Of a stretch of DNA of 64,000 bases, positions 33,539-42,491 are shown one piece after another. Numbering within the stretch: the stretch's first letter is position 1; each line of letters begins with the position of its first letter. The position numbers were made by a program, and so were the translations under genes. The notes under the pieces are model-generated. The model saw only the letters and a program-made list of their open reading frames with translations, ran no database searches and was not told where the DNA came from. The stretch covers positions 248,001 to 312,000 of the forward strand of contig NZ_JAEKJB010000011.1 of NCBI RefSeq assembly GCF_016785095.1. The letters run 5' to 3'. The DNA is from Alloalcanivorax marinus (GTDB taxonomy: Bacteria > Pseudomonadota > Gammaproteobacteria > Pseudomonadales > Alcanivoracaceae).

Positions 33539-34660
33539 TTAGCGGCCCAGGAAGGCGGACACCAGCCGCAGGGAGGGAATGTTGTCGCACACCAGTTTGA
33601 TGCACACCAGCAGCGGCACCGCGATAAGAATGCCCACCACGCCCCACATCCAGCCCCACAGCAGGATCGAGAGGAACACCGCCACCGGGCTCAGCTGCAG
33701 CCGGTGGCCGGCCACCGTGGGAGTGATGAACTGGCCCTCCAGCACGTTCAGGCCGAGGATCAGCGCGGGCGGCAGCAGGGTCGCGTAGATCCCGTCGAAG
33801 TGCAGCAGGCTGACCAGCAGGATCACCGTGAAACTGGCCACCGGGCCAATGTAAGGCGCGTAGTTGAACATCCCGACCATGACGCCGAACAGAATCGGAT
33901 TGGGCACGCCGAGAACATAGAGAATCAGCGACGACAGCATCGCCAGACACAGGTTGATGATGGAGATGGTGCCCAGGTAGATGGAGATGCGGTTCTGGAT
34001 CTCGCGCACCGTGGCCACCGCCGCGCGCTTGTTCTCGAATTGAGGGATCACCCGCACCAGCTTGCGCAGAAAGGTGTCGCCGGAAGCCAGCATGAAATAC
34101 AGCAGCACGAAACTGATGGCGATGCCGTACAGCGCCGACCAGGTGCCGGACAGCAGCCACTTCACCGGGCTCCAGGGCACCTGGCCGCCGGCGGCGTCGT
34201 TGCCGCCTTCGCCGGGGGTGATGCGCGCGATCTGCTCGTTGGCCTGGCGCAGTTTTTCCATGGGCGCGGCCAGTTCACGGAATTCCAGCTCCAGTTTGCG
34301 CAGGTCCCGGGGCGCTTTCTCCAGCCATTCCATGGCCGGTTCGGTGAGCCCGTACAGGGCGCTCACCGCCAGAGAGAACACCAGGCACACGATCACCGCC
34401 GCGCTCACCGGCGGCGCGATGCGCAGCGGTCGCAGGGCGCGCACCACCGGCGTGAAAATCAGGCTGGTGAGGAACGCCACCACCAGGGGCGCGAACAGGG
34501 TGGCGGCGGCGTACAGGGTGTACATCACCAGCAGTACGAAGATACCGGTGAGCATCGCCGAGCGCACCGTCACCCTTTCCATCAGCTTGCGGGTTTCCTG
34601 GCGGGTGACGACATCGTCCTGGTCGCCGCCAGTTCGGTCCTGGGTGCGCGGGTCGTCCAT
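33539..34660 (-). CDS. AI-2E/PerM-family membrane transporter
   Basis: A 373-residue membrane protein of the AI-2E transporter (PerM/TqsA) family with about eight helices. Conserved features are an N-terminal pair, a long soluble helical stretch (PAMEWLEKAPRDLRKLELEF), then YAPYIGPVASFTVILLVSLL and LNVLEGQFITPTVAGHRLQLSPV. Members export autoinducer-2 or act as Na+/H+ antiporters, so the substrate cannot be assigned. ATG 34660 (MDDPRTQDRT) is preferred over 34696. Confidence 0.88.
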   Translation of the reverse strand: MDDPRTQDRTGGDQDDVVTRQETRKLMERVTVRSAMLTGIFVLLVMYTLYAAATLFAPLVVAFLTSLIFTPVVRALRPLRIAPPVSAAVIVCLVFSLAVSALYGLTEPAMEWLEKAPRDLRKLELEFRELAAPMEKLRQANEQIARITPGEGGNDAAGGQVPWSPVKWLLSGTWSALYGIAISFVLLYFMLASGDTFLRKLVRVIPQFENKRAAVATVREIQNRISIYLGTISIINLCLAMLSSLILYVLGVPNPILFGVMVGMFNYAPYIGPVASFTVILLVSLLHFDGIYATLLPPALILGLNVLEGQFITPTVAGHRLQLSPVAVFLSILLWGWMWGVVGILIAVPLLVCIKLVCDNIPSLRLVSAFLGR

Positions 34661-34826
34661 TGAGGGGGCGTTCTCCGTCCTTGAGCATGGAAACAACGAG
34701 TTTACGGGGTGGGCGGGCGGAACATGAGGGGCGCGTCGTAAAAAGCGGTAAAGGGCTGCGCTGGCGGGCCAGTGACACGCTGCGATAAACTGCCGTCGTC
34801 GTCAGCGTCCAGCCAGGGGTAGGCGT

Positions 34827-35267
34827 ATGTTCTACATTGTCGCCGTCAACGTCCTGCTGGTGACGGCGGTGGTTTTGATCCACTACGAATTTCTGTCGCG
34901 CATCACCGTTTGGCTTCCCAAGGCAGGCATCAAGCACCGTTACCGGGTGCTGGTGGGCGTGGGGGGCGCCCTGGTGGCCCACGCCGTTGAGGTGTGGTTG
35001 TTCGGCGCCGCTTACTACGTGATGGTCAACCAGCTCGGTTGGGGCGAATTCAACGCCACCTTTTCGGGCAACTATAATGGCACCTTGCTGGACTGCGTGT
35101 ATTTTTCCTTCACCGTCTATACCACGCTCGGTTTCGGCGACATCCAGCCGCTGGGTGACGTGCGCTACCTGACCGGTATCGAGGCGTTGACCGGCTTGGT
35201 GCTGATCACCTGGACCGCCTCCTTCCTGTACCTGGAAATGCAGCGCTATTGGCGCAGGCCAGGCTGA
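34827..35267 (+). CDS. Two-helix potassium-channel-like protein
   Basis: A 146-residue membrane protein with three to four helices and a pore loop. VYFSFTVYTTLGFGDIQPLG holds the K+ filter-like TTLGFGD (99-105). The last helix (YLTGIEALTGLVLITWTASF) is the inner helix. There is no RCK or cyclic-nucleotide domain, so gating is not evident. The ATG follows GGGGTAGGCGT. It should conduct K+ as a tetramer if functional. Confidence 0.82.
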   Translation: MFYIVAVNVLLVTAVVLIHYEFLSRITVWLPKAGIKHRYRVLVGVGGALVAHAVEVWLFGAAYYVMVNQLGWGEFNATFSGNYNGTLLDCVYFSFTVYTTLGFGDIQPLGDVRYLTGIEALTGLVLITWTASFLYLEMQRYWRRPG

Positions 35268-35379
35268 GCGCCGTATTCGACTTTCGTCGAAGTGTGGCCT
35301 GATCGGATTGCCGGCGGGCCCGCCGGGGCCGGATAATTCCTCGAGTGTTGAAAAAAACAACAACCGGGAGACACCCGCC

Positions 35380-36687
35380 ATGCTCAATCGCGCATCCCAG
35401 CCTCTGGTCCGTCTGGTGGACCGCTACCTGCCCGACCCCTATATCTTCGTTCTGATCCTGTCCCTGGTGGCGGCGGTCGCCGCCATGGCCGTGGAAGGCC
35501 AGTCTCCGGTGGCGGTGATGGACATGTGGGGCAAGGGTTTCTGGAACCTGCTCACCTTTTCCATGCAGATGCTGTTGGTACTGATCACCGGCTTCATGCT
35601 GGCCAGTACGCCGCTGGTGAAGAGCATTCTCGACAAGCTGGCGGCCCTGGCCCGTTCGCCGGGCCAGGCGATTCTGCTGGTCACCTATGTGTCCCTGGTG
35701 GCGAGCTGGATCAACTGGGGCTTCGGCCTGGTGGTGGGGGCGCTGTTCGCCAAGGCTCTGGCGCGCCGTATCCAGGTGCACTATCCGCTGCTGATCGCCA
35801 GCGCCTATGGCGGTTTCGTGGTCTGGCACGGCGGGTTGGCGGGTTCCATTCCGCTGACCATCGCCACGCCGGGGCATTTCACCGAGAACCAGATCGGCGT
35901 GATCGGCACCGGCGACACCATCTTCGCGTTTTTCAATCTGGCCATCGTGGCGGCCCTGTTCATCGTGGTGCCGGTGATCAACCGGTTGATGCTGCCGCCG
36001 CGAGAGGAGAGCGTGTTCGCCGATCCCAAGGCCATCGAGGACCCGGAAGTGCCTGACGTTACCCCACAGCGGCCCGCCGAGCACCTGGAGAACAGCCGCG
36101 TGCTGGCCTGGCTGGTGGGCTTCAGCGGTGTCGCCTACGCGGTCTATTACTTCAGCCAGGGCGGTGGGCTGAACCTGAATATCGTCAACTTCATGTTCCT
36201 GTTCCTGGCCATCGTGTTGCACCAGACCCCGCGTCGGCTGCTGATCAGCCTGCATGAGGCGATCAAGGGCGGCGCCGGCATCGTCATCCAGTTTCCATTC
36301 TACGCCGGCATCATGGCGATCATGACCGACTCCGGCCTGGCGGCCACTATCTCCAACGGCTTCGCCTCCATCGCCAGCGCCGATACCCTGCCGTTCTGGA
36401 GCTTTATCAGCGCCGGCCTGGTCAACATCTTCGTGCCCTCCGGCGGCGGCCAGTGGGCGGTGCAGGCGCCGGTGATGCTGCCCGCGGCCGAGGCGCTTGG
36501 CGCCGACGTGCCCCGGGTGGCCATGGCGGTGGCCTGGGGCGATGCCTGGACCAACCTGCTGCAGCCGTTCTGGGCGTTGCCGGTGCTCGCCATCGCCGGT
36601 CTCAAGGCCAAGGACATCATGGGCTATTGTCTGATGCTGCTGATCATCACCGGCGTGGTGATCAGCGTCGGGCTCACCTTCCTGTAG
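35380..36687 (+). CDS. atoE: Short-chain fatty acid transporter AtoE
   Basis: A 435-residue, multi-helix permease of the AtoE/TIGR00366 family, which imports short-chain fatty acids such as acetoacetate and butyrate. The start MLNRASQPLVRLVDRYLPDP and the segments WINWGFGLVVGALFAK, YGGFVVWHGGLAGSIPLT and VPSGGGQWAVQAPVMLPA are characteristic. ATG 35380 follows CCGGGAGACACCCGCC. The 3' end overlaps the convergent chemotaxis-like gene by 14 bases. The ato catabolic genes are not in the window. Confidence 0.92.
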   Translation: MLNRASQPLVRLVDRYLPDPYIFVLILSLVAAVAAMAVEGQSPVAVMDMWGKGFWNLLTFSMQMLLVLITGFMLASTPLVKSILDKLAALARSPGQAILLVTYVSLVASWINWGFGLVVGALFAKALARRIQVHYPLLIASAYGGFVVWHGGLAGSIPLTIATPGHFTENQIGVIGTGDTIFAFFNLAIVAALFIVVPVINRLMLPPREESVFADPKAIEDPEVPDVTPQRPAEHLENSRVLAWLVGFSGVAYAVYYFSQGGGLNLNIVNFMFLFLAIVLHQTPRRLLISLHEAIKGGAGIVIQFPFYAGIMAIMTDSGLAATISNGFASIASADTLPFWSFISAGLVNIFVPSGGGQWAVQAPVMLPAAEALGADVPRVAMAVAWGDAWTNLLQPFWALPVLAIAGLKAKDIMGYCLMLLIITGVVISVGLTFL

Positions 36688-37705
36688 CCAGGTCGCACTC
36701 GATCACGCCGTACCAGCCCAGGCCCCGGTAGGTCTCATAACCCGGGGTCAGGGCGAAGGCCACCAGCTTGTCGCCGTCCCGGTAGAAGCCCCGTTCGCGC
36801 TCCTCGGTGCGTAGCGGGTAGGGCGTGCCCAGCTCGCCCTGACCGGTGGCGTCGGCGATCACCCGGTGCTCCGCGTCAAGCAGCATCACCCGGCAGTGGG
36901 CGCGTTCCTCCTCGCTCAGGCCCACGCCCTTGACCACGTCGCCGGCCTGCGGGCTCCAGTCGAAGAAGATGCCGAGCACGCCAAGCTTGTCGCCGTCGGC
37001 GCGGCCCTCGCGGCGGATGGCGGTGGCGTAGGTGGCGACGGCGGCGTCATCCAGGGCGCCGTTGAGGGCGATGTCGGTAACCGCGAAATCGTCGCCGCTG
37101 GCGGTGGCCATGGCCTGCTGGAACCAGGCGCTGCGTGACACGTCGAGGCCGACGGCGCCGGGGTAGCGGTCCGGGCGGCCATTGGCCACCACCCGGCCCT
37201 GGGCGTCGGCGATCCACAGATCCAGGTAGACCACGTAGGAGCGCAGAATGGTGGCCAGCCGCTCGCTGGCATGGGCCAGCGAGGCCTCGTCGCCGCCGTC
37301 GGCGGCGGCCACCACGGCGGAATCCGTGGCCCACCAGCGCACGTCGCAGGAGCGCTCGAACAGGTTGCGGTCGATGATTTCGATGGCGTTCAGGGACAGG
37401 TCGGTGAGGCGCTGACCACGAAACTCCGTGAGCATGCGCTCGCCGGCGTCCTCGATGCGGCTGGTGTGCCCCTCCACGGCGTCGCGGAAGTCCGCGGCGA
37501 TGTGGTTGATCTCCTCGGACACCTTGCCGATTTCCTCGGCGACCACGCCGAAGGCGGCGCCGGCGGTGCCGGCCCGGGCCGCCTCGATGCGGGCGTTGAG
37601 CGCCAGGATCTTGGTGGTCTGCATGATGTCCTCGATGGCGCCGACTTTCTCGCGGGTGACCTGGGAGATGTCGTAGGCCAGCTCGAGAATGGTGTTGTCT
37701 TGCAT
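36674..37705 (-). CDS. Soluble MCP-like protein with C-terminal Cache-type sensor
   Basis: A 343-residue protein with inverted order. Residues 1-95 contain the chemoreceptor signalling tip (TTKILALNARIEAARAGTAG then FGVVAEEIGKVSEEI), truncated on its N-terminal side. Residues about 110-340 look like a Cache/PAS sensor (LDLWIADAQGRVVANGRPDR, RSAWFQQAMATASGDDFAVT, LGVLGIFFDWSPQAGDVV, VMLLDAEHRVIADATGQG). There is no membrane helix, so it is cytoplasmic. It may bind CheW/CheA or act as a sensor hub. ATG 37705 is chosen; the frame is open to 37858 without a good ribosome site. Confidence 0.75.
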   Translation of the reverse strand: MQDNTILELAYDISQVTREKVGAIEDIMQTTKILALNARIEAARAGTAGAAFGVVAEEIGKVSEEINHIAADFRDAVEGHTSRIEDAGERMLTEFRGQRLTDLSLNAIEIIDRNLFERSCDVRWWATDSAVVAAADGGDEASLAHASERLATILRSYVVYLDLWIADAQGRVVANGRPDRYPGAVGLDVSRSAWFQQAMATASGDDFAVTDIALNGALDDAAVATYATAIRREGRADGDKLGVLGIFFDWSPQAGDVVKGVGLSEEERAHCRVMLLDAEHRVIADATGQGELGTPYPLRTEERERGFYRDGDKLVAFALTPGYETYRGLGWYGVIECDLATGR

Positions 37706-37926
37706 GGTCGTACCCCTTATCGCTTGGCAATCGGACCCTTGCAATAAACGGGCCTTCATATTCTCGTTAGTTATTGTTTTAAAAGGATAAAGTTCACCGG
37801 AATCAGTATCGGCCGTGAGCCCTGAAACTTTAGCCTTGGCGCCTTTGATCCGGATCAATGCTCTTGGCGGGGGTGGGGTTAGAGTGGCGTCATGGGCGTT
37901 TTGCCCGGACTTCGGAGGACATCGCC

Positions 37927-38121
37927 ATGGTCAAGAATGTGGGTGAGCTGGATCGCGGCCTGCGGTTGTTGGTGGGCATCGCCCTGTTGGGCGCCGGTGT
38001 TTACTTCCAAAGCTGGTGGGGGCTGGTCGGGTTGGTGCCGATCACCACCGCGACCCTGAGATGGTGCCCGGCCTATCTGCCGTTCGGGCTGTCCACCTGC
38101 CGGAGCGGTGCGCGGGAATAG
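37927..38121 (+). CDS. DUF2892 small membrane protein
   Basis: A 64-residue protein of the YgaP-like DUF2892 family. MVKNVGELDRGLRLLVGIAL leads into two close helices and a WCPAYLPFGLSTC end with conserved cysteines. Some relatives are fused to rhodanese domains, suggesting sulfur chemistry, but stand-alone members are uncharacterised. ATG 37927 follows GGAGGACATCGCC. Confidence 0.85.
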   Translation: MVKNVGELDRGLRLLVGIALLGAGVYFQSWWGLVGLVPITTATLRWCPAYLPFGLSTCRSGARE

Positions 38122-38133
38122 GTGCGAAATAGA

Positions 38134-38161
38134 TTGACCGGGGATTCTGGCGGTGTATCCT
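38134..38161 (+). promoter_or_regulatory. Sigma70-type promoter of the cold-shock gene
   Basis: TTGACC (38134-38139), 16-base spacer, TATCCT (38156-38161). A start near 38168 would give an untranslated leader of about 150 bases before the csp ATG, the long-leader arrangement known for cspA-type cold-responsive mRNAs. No protein is encoded in the leader. Whether it folds as a thermosensor cannot be told by eye. Confidence 0.55.
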
Positions 38162-38315
38162 GCACGGAGCTAGAAAGTACGCCCGTATTTATGAACCCCG
38201 TTCGATGCCATTCCGTAGTCTTCGTCCTGACCTTCATAAGTAACCCGTAAGACCTTTCAGCAAAACCGGCCCGTCATTGGGCTACCCAACAGTTATGAAT
38301 TATCAGGAGACAACT

Positions 38316-38522
38316 ATGTCTACCACCACCGGTACCGTTAAGTGGTTCAACGAAGCAAAAGGTTTTGGTTTCATCGAGCAGAGCGGCGGCCCTGACGTGT
38401 TCGTTCACTTCAGCGCCATCACCGGCTCCGGCTTCAAAACCCTGGCCGAAGGCCAACAGGTTGAGTTCACCGTCACTCAGGGCCAGAAAGGTCCGCAGGC
38501 GGAAAACGTGGTCGCCGTATAA
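38316..38522 (+). CDS. csp: Cold-shock protein, CspA family
   Basis: A 68-residue single cold-shock domain that binds single-stranded RNA/DNA and melts mRNA structure. RNP1 (KGFGFIEQ) and RNP2 (VFVHFSAI) are intact, and length is normal. ATG 38316 follows CAGGAGACAACT. It has its own promoter, a long leader and a strong terminator, so it is monocistronic. Confidence 0.96.
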   Translation: MSTTTGTVKWFNEAKGFGFIEQSGGPDVFVHFSAITGSGFKTLAEGQQVEFTVTQGQKGPQAENVVAV

Positions 38523-38554
38523 GGCGCAGCCACCCGGTCCAAGGACCGGAACGA

Positions 38555-38584
38555 AAAACGGGGCCCATCGGGCCCCGTTTTTTT
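38555..38584 (+). terminator. Rho-independent terminator of the cold-shock gene
   Basis: AAAACGGGGCCC-ATC-GGGCCCCGTTTT, a perfect 12-bp stem with a 3-base loop and T-run, 32 bases after the stop. It is bidirectional in form and also lies just past the stop of the convergent gene at 38608. Confidence 0.93.
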
Positions 38585-38607
38585 ATGCGCGCTTGAAAGC
38601 CGGCCTG

Positions 38608-40575
38608 CTAACGCTCCTGGGCCCAGCTGCCCCGAGCCAGCGCCTCCACGTCGGCCACGTCCTTGGCCGGCACGCTCGCCGGGTCGATGTGCTCGAGGGG
38701 ATCGAAGTGGAAGATATAGAGCCGCGATACGAACTCCGCCACCGGCAGCGATGATTCGCCGAACCGTTCGCCGCGTCCCTCGGTGGAGACCTTGACCCCA
38801 TTGCCCAGATCCTGCCCGGAATCGTTGTTGGGGTTGTAGAAATACACCCGCATTACCTCGTCTTGATCCAGCGCCACTCGTTGGATGGTGATGGCGTGCC
38901 AGCCGACGAAGCGCGCGGCGCTGTCGGTGACCGCCAGACCCGCCGGTTGCGGGTGAATCAGCGGCTGGTTGCCGTTATAGAGCGGGTGATAACAGGCATG
39001 GAAATGGCGCACGAAATTCTCGTAGTCATGCAGGGCGCCGCTGGCCAGGTCCACCGCCAGCTTGAAGCCGCGCCCCACCCACCAGCCATGGAATTCCGGG
39101 TTGATCCAACGGTGCGGATCGTCGCCACGGTCCGCGCACAGGGCGCCCATGGCGTGATAGATGCGATCCAGGTGTGGCACCAGCAGGGTGGAAACCGCGT
39201 CCACATCCAAAGGCGCCGTGCCGGCGGCGCCGCCGCTCAGTTCCCGGGACGACAGCCGCTGACCCTCGAAGTGCATCACCAGGTCGTCGTCCCGGGCCGC
39301 CCAGACGATCATCTGCAGCAGATAGTCCGGGTCATTATGGGCCCACATGGACAGGGCCCGGGCGGATTGGCAGGTGGGGTTGTTGCCCTGGCCGATCCCG
39401 AGCGGCAGCCCGAGTACGCCGAGCACGTCGGCCAGCAGCCGCACCCGGGCCGGCTGCGCCTCGCCCTGGGCGCGAAGAATGGCGGTTTCCGCCTCGGGAC
39501 ACAGCTCCAGGTTGAGCTGGCGCCACAGAGCCGGAGCCATGGGCGGAGCGAACAGCGTGCCCCGTTCCAGCAGCAGCGACAGACCATAGACGGTCTGGGC
39601 GGTTTCCGGATGCACCGCCGCCTCGATCAGGGCGTGGACCAGTTCCTGGTAGCACAGGAGACCGTCGCGACCGGTGGCGCTGAGGCCCAGGGCGCTACTG
39701 ATCAGATCGGCGGAGTGGTCCAGCGCGAAGCGCAGAAAAACGGCGTGATAGGGCGAAACCAGCCCGGTGTCGTGCATGGCCCGGGCGAAGCCGTTGGCTT
39801 CCTGGGCCAGTGACGGCCCATCCATGGCGGCAAGCCGTTCCCGGTAGAGCGGCAGGCCGGGGTCCTCCGAGCAGGCTTGGGTGGGGCCGAACAGGGCGCT
39901 GACCAGGCGGTCCGCGCCGCGGCTGCCGGACACATCAATGGACGGGTTGTACAAGCAGGCGGCGATCTGGGTGATCATTGCCTTGATGTGATCCAGGCGC
40001 ACCGGTCGCTGGGCCAGGATGCGCCATATTTCCTCGATCAGGCGGTCGAGAATGTTGTCATAGCCGATGTTTTCCACCAGCAGTTGCAGAACGCCACGCA
40101 CCGCCGGCGCCAGGCGACCCTGGCGTATGCGCACCGCTTCGCCGCCGATGTCGAACAGCAAATCCAGGTTCAGCGCCAGCACCTGTGCCAGATAATGGTG
40201 CGCCTGCTCGGCGGAGAGCGCGGGATGGTGCAGCCGCCCCAGCGCCACGGCCAGCAAACGCAGTTCGCTGAGGCACTCCAGGGTAATGTCGTCGGCGCCG
40301 CCCAGGCGCAGAGTGTTTACCGTCAGGTCGGCCTGGAGGATTTCCGGGAACGCCCAGTCGGTGCCGGCGAACACGCCGGCGCGCTCGAAATCGGCCGCCC
40401 GTTCAAGCAGCCAGGCGGGCCCATCCGGTTCGCGCAGCACCCGGGCGGCTTGCTGCAGGACCTTGGCGCTGTGCAGCCCCTTGGCGAAGTCGCGGGTCTG
40501 CGCGAGCTGATCCAGGGCACGTTCGAAGCGGGCCTGGGCGCCGCTGCCGTTATCTTGGATTTCACTGCTGCTCAT
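38608..40575 (-). CDS. Unrecognised large protein with papain-like Q-C-H-N pattern
   Basis: A 655-residue soluble protein that I do not recognise. Residues 1-380 are helical and Leu/Ala-rich (repeat-like). The C-terminal part has GQGNNPTCQSARALSMWA (Q396, C402), then VGWHAITIQRV (H560), then VYFYNPNNDSGQDLGNG (N581). Gln at Cys-6, and Cys-His-Asn in that order, is the arrangement of papain-fold hydrolases (papain Q19, C25, H159, N175). It is probably a cysteine peptidase, transglutaminase or amide-forming/cleaving enzyme. No signal peptide. It is divergent from the ATP-grasp gene across 188 bases. Start MSSSEI at 40575; the frame is open to 40641. Confidence 0.6.
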   Translation of the reverse strand: MSSSEIQDNGSGAQARFERALDQLAQTRDFAKGLHSAKVLQQAARVLREPDGPAWLLERAADFERAGVFAGTDWAFPEILQADLTVNTLRLGGADDITLECLSELRLLAVALGRLHHPALSAEQAHHYLAQVLALNLDLLFDIGGEAVRIRQGRLAPAVRGVLQLLVENIGYDNILDRLIEEIWRILAQRPVRLDHIKAMITQIAACLYNPSIDVSGSRGADRLVSALFGPTQACSEDPGLPLYRERLAAMDGPSLAQEANGFARAMHDTGLVSPYHAVFLRFALDHSADLISSALGLSATGRDGLLCYQELVHALIEAAVHPETAQTVYGLSLLLERGTLFAPPMAPALWRQLNLELCPEAETAILRAQGEAQPARVRLLADVLGVLGLPLGIGQGNNPTCQSARALSMWAHNDPDYLLQMIVWAARDDDLVMHFEGQRLSSRELSGGAAGTAPLDVDAVSTLLVPHLDRIYHAMGALCADRGDDPHRWINPEFHGWWVGRGFKLAVDLASGALHDYENFVRHFHACYHPLYNGNQPLIHPQPAGLAVTDSAARFVGWHAITIQRVALDQDEVMRVYFYNPNNDSGQDLGNGVKVSTEGRGERFGESSLPVAEFVSRLYIFHFDPLEHIDPASVPAKDVADVEALARGSWAQER

Positions 40576-40763
40576 GCTGCTTTCGGACCGTGTTCGCTGC
40601 CTGTCAGCCGTAGCTTGCCCGTCATCTCCCCGGAACACCACCCCACCGCCGGGGCCGCTCTGCAGGCCCGGGTCGCTTCTGCTAGGGTAGAAAAAGGGCC
40701 GCTCAGGGGCCGCCAGCCGGTTCCACTCACTTTTGAGGCGCGCCCTCGACAGGAGGTGACCTC

Positions 40764-41993
40764 ATGGTAAAGGAGAAGAACCCGCAGAAAGGCTACATCG
40801 CGTTGCTTGGCTGGAGTCTCAACGCCATCGACGCTCTGGAAAAATTCGACCGCCGTTTCGTGGTGGTGGCGCCCAACTGGGCCGAGGACTACGCTCGCGA
40901 GCACGATATCCCCTACATCCGCTGGGATTTCGAACGCCTCAATGACCGCTCCATGGAAATCGCGGAGCGGCTGCGCGACGAAGGCGTGGACGTGGCGGTG
41001 CCGCTGTTCGAGGAAACCGTGGAATGGGCCGGCGCCATCAACTCGGTGCTGATGGATAACCCCCGCTTGTACGGCCAGTCCGTGCTGTTCCGCGACAAGG
41101 CGCTGATGAAACGGCGCGCGCAACTGGGCGGCATTCGCGTGGGTATTTTCGAGGAAGCCCATGATCGCGATGACGTGATCCGCTTTCTCAAGCGGGTTAA
41201 CCAGACACTGTTGAAACTGGACGGTGACCCCAACGACCCGATTCACCTCAAGGCTTTCGACAAGGCCGGTTGCCTGGGCCACCGGGTGATTCGCACGCCG
41301 GATGAGGTCGATACCATCCCGGAAGAGGAATTCCCGGTGCTCATGGAGAGCCACCTGGATGGTTGGGAATTCGCGGTGGAAGCCTGGATTCACGACGGTG
41401 AGATCTGCTTCCTCAACATCTCCGAGTACGTGACCCTGGGCTATTCCGTGTTCGTGCCGGCCAGCCCGGAGCTGGAAGCCTGGCGGCCGCGCATCCGCGA
41501 GGAGATCGAGAAACTGATCAAGACCTTCGATCTCAAATCCGGCTTTATTCACCCGGAGTACTTCGTCACCAGCGACGGCACCATGTACTTCGGCGAAGTG
41601 GCCTTCCGCCCGCCGGGCTTCAAGGTGTTCGAGCTGCTGGAGCGGGTCTATGGCTTTAACGCCTACCAGGGCATGGTGCTGGTGTTCGACCCGAAAGCCA
41701 CGGCGGAGGAGATCAAGGCCTTCTTCCCCCGCGAGGTGGTGGACGCGGACGGCCACGCCGGTTGCTTCGGGGTCTATCCGCGCCGGCGGGTGGTGAGCCG
41801 TCTGGAGATTCCGGAGGAGACCCAGGACGACCCCTACTTCGATTTCCACGAACTGACGCCGCCCCTGGAAGAGACCGTCACCAAACGCACCGCCTTCGGC
41901 ACCCACTGGGGCCTGGTGTACTTCCACGGCGACGATCCCTACCGGATGCGCGAGCTTCTCAAACACCAGGAGGAGCTGGATTTCTACGTCTGA
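40764..41993 (+). CDS. ATP-grasp carboxylate-amine ligase-like protein
   Basis: A 409-residue protein with the ATP-grasp layout. An N-terminal Rossmann-like pre-domain (GYIALLGWSLNAIDALEKFD) leads to the ATP-binding lobe (FPVLMESHLDGWEFAVEAWI) and the C-terminal metal/ATP segment (GTMYFGEVAFRPPGFKVFEL, where E and R are catalytic positions). Such enzymes join a carboxylate to an amine through an acyl-phosphate; the substrates are unknown. ATG 40764 follows an excellent AGGAGGTGACCTC. It is divergent from the papain-like protein gene, hinting at a make-and-cleave pair. Confidence 0.8.
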   Translation: MVKEKNPQKGYIALLGWSLNAIDALEKFDRRFVVVAPNWAEDYAREHDIPYIRWDFERLNDRSMEIAERLRDEGVDVAVPLFEETVEWAGAINSVLMDNPRLYGQSVLFRDKALMKRRAQLGGIRVGIFEEAHDRDDVIRFLKRVNQTLLKLDGDPNDPIHLKAFDKAGCLGHRVIRTPDEVDTIPEEEFPVLMESHLDGWEFAVEAWIHDGEICFLNISEYVTLGYSVFVPASPELEAWRPRIREEIEKLIKTFDLKSGFIHPEYFVTSDGTMYFGEVAFRPPGFKVFELLERVYGFNAYQGMVLVFDPKATAEEIKAFFPREVVDADGHAGCFGVYPRRRVVSRLEIPEETQDDPYFDFHELTPPLEETVTKRTAFGTHWGLVYFHGDDPYRMRELLKHQEELDFYV

Positions 41994-41999
41994 CCGCGC

Positions 42000-42422
42000 C
42001 TACCAGGTGCCGGTGTTCTCCATGGACGCCCAGGGCTCCTTCGCGGGCAGGGCGTCCCCTTTCTGAAGCAGCTCCACGGAGATCAGATCCGGTGAGCGCA
42101 CGAACGCCATGTGACCGTCCCGGGGTGGACGGTTGATGGTGTAGCCCATTGATTGCAGGTGTTCGCACAGGCCGTAGATGTCGTCCACCCGGAACGCCAG
42201 GTGGCCGAAGTTGCGCGCCGAGCCCATGTCGTCTTCCGGGTCCCAGTTCCAGGTCAGTTCCAGCTCCGCCTCCGGGCTTTCCGGGGCGGCCAGGAATACC
42301 AGGGTGAAGCGGCCCTTGGGGACTTCCTTACGGCGGGTTTCGCGCAGGCCCAGGCCGTCGCAATAGAAACGCAGTGTCTCGTCCAGATCGCGGACGCGCA
42401 CCATGGTATGCAGATACTTCAT
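42000..42422 (-). CDS. gloA: Glyoxalase I-like VOC-family protein
   Basis: A 140-residue vicinal-oxygen-chelate protein. MKYLHTMVRVRDLDETLRFY, LELTWNWDPEDD, NFGHLAFRVDDIYGLCEHLQ and SPDLISVELLQ match bacterial lactoylglutathione lyase, including the metal ligands H5, E/Q in the mid strand, H in GHLAF and E in VELLQ. It should convert the methylglyoxal-glutathione adduct to lactoylglutathione. It is divergent from the amidase with a 69-base gap. Confidence 0.87.
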   Translation of the reverse strand: MKYLHTMVRVRDLDETLRFYCDGLGLRETRRKEVPKGRFTLVFLAAPESPEAELELTWNWDPEDDMGSARNFGHLAFRVDDIYGLCEHLQSMGYTINRPPRDGHMAFVRSPDLISVELLQKGDALPAKEPWASMENTGTW

Positions 42423-42491
42423 GTTTCGGATGCCCTTTGATACAAGGAATGGCGAACAGAATGTCATTTCATAATAACAGAGGGAGAGTTC

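Noticed and set aside
38162..38315. Riboswitch or small gene in the csp leader
   Set aside because: No conserved riboswitch core or ORF with a ribosome site seen. The leader length alone fits cold-shock genes, and its fold cannot be judged by eye.
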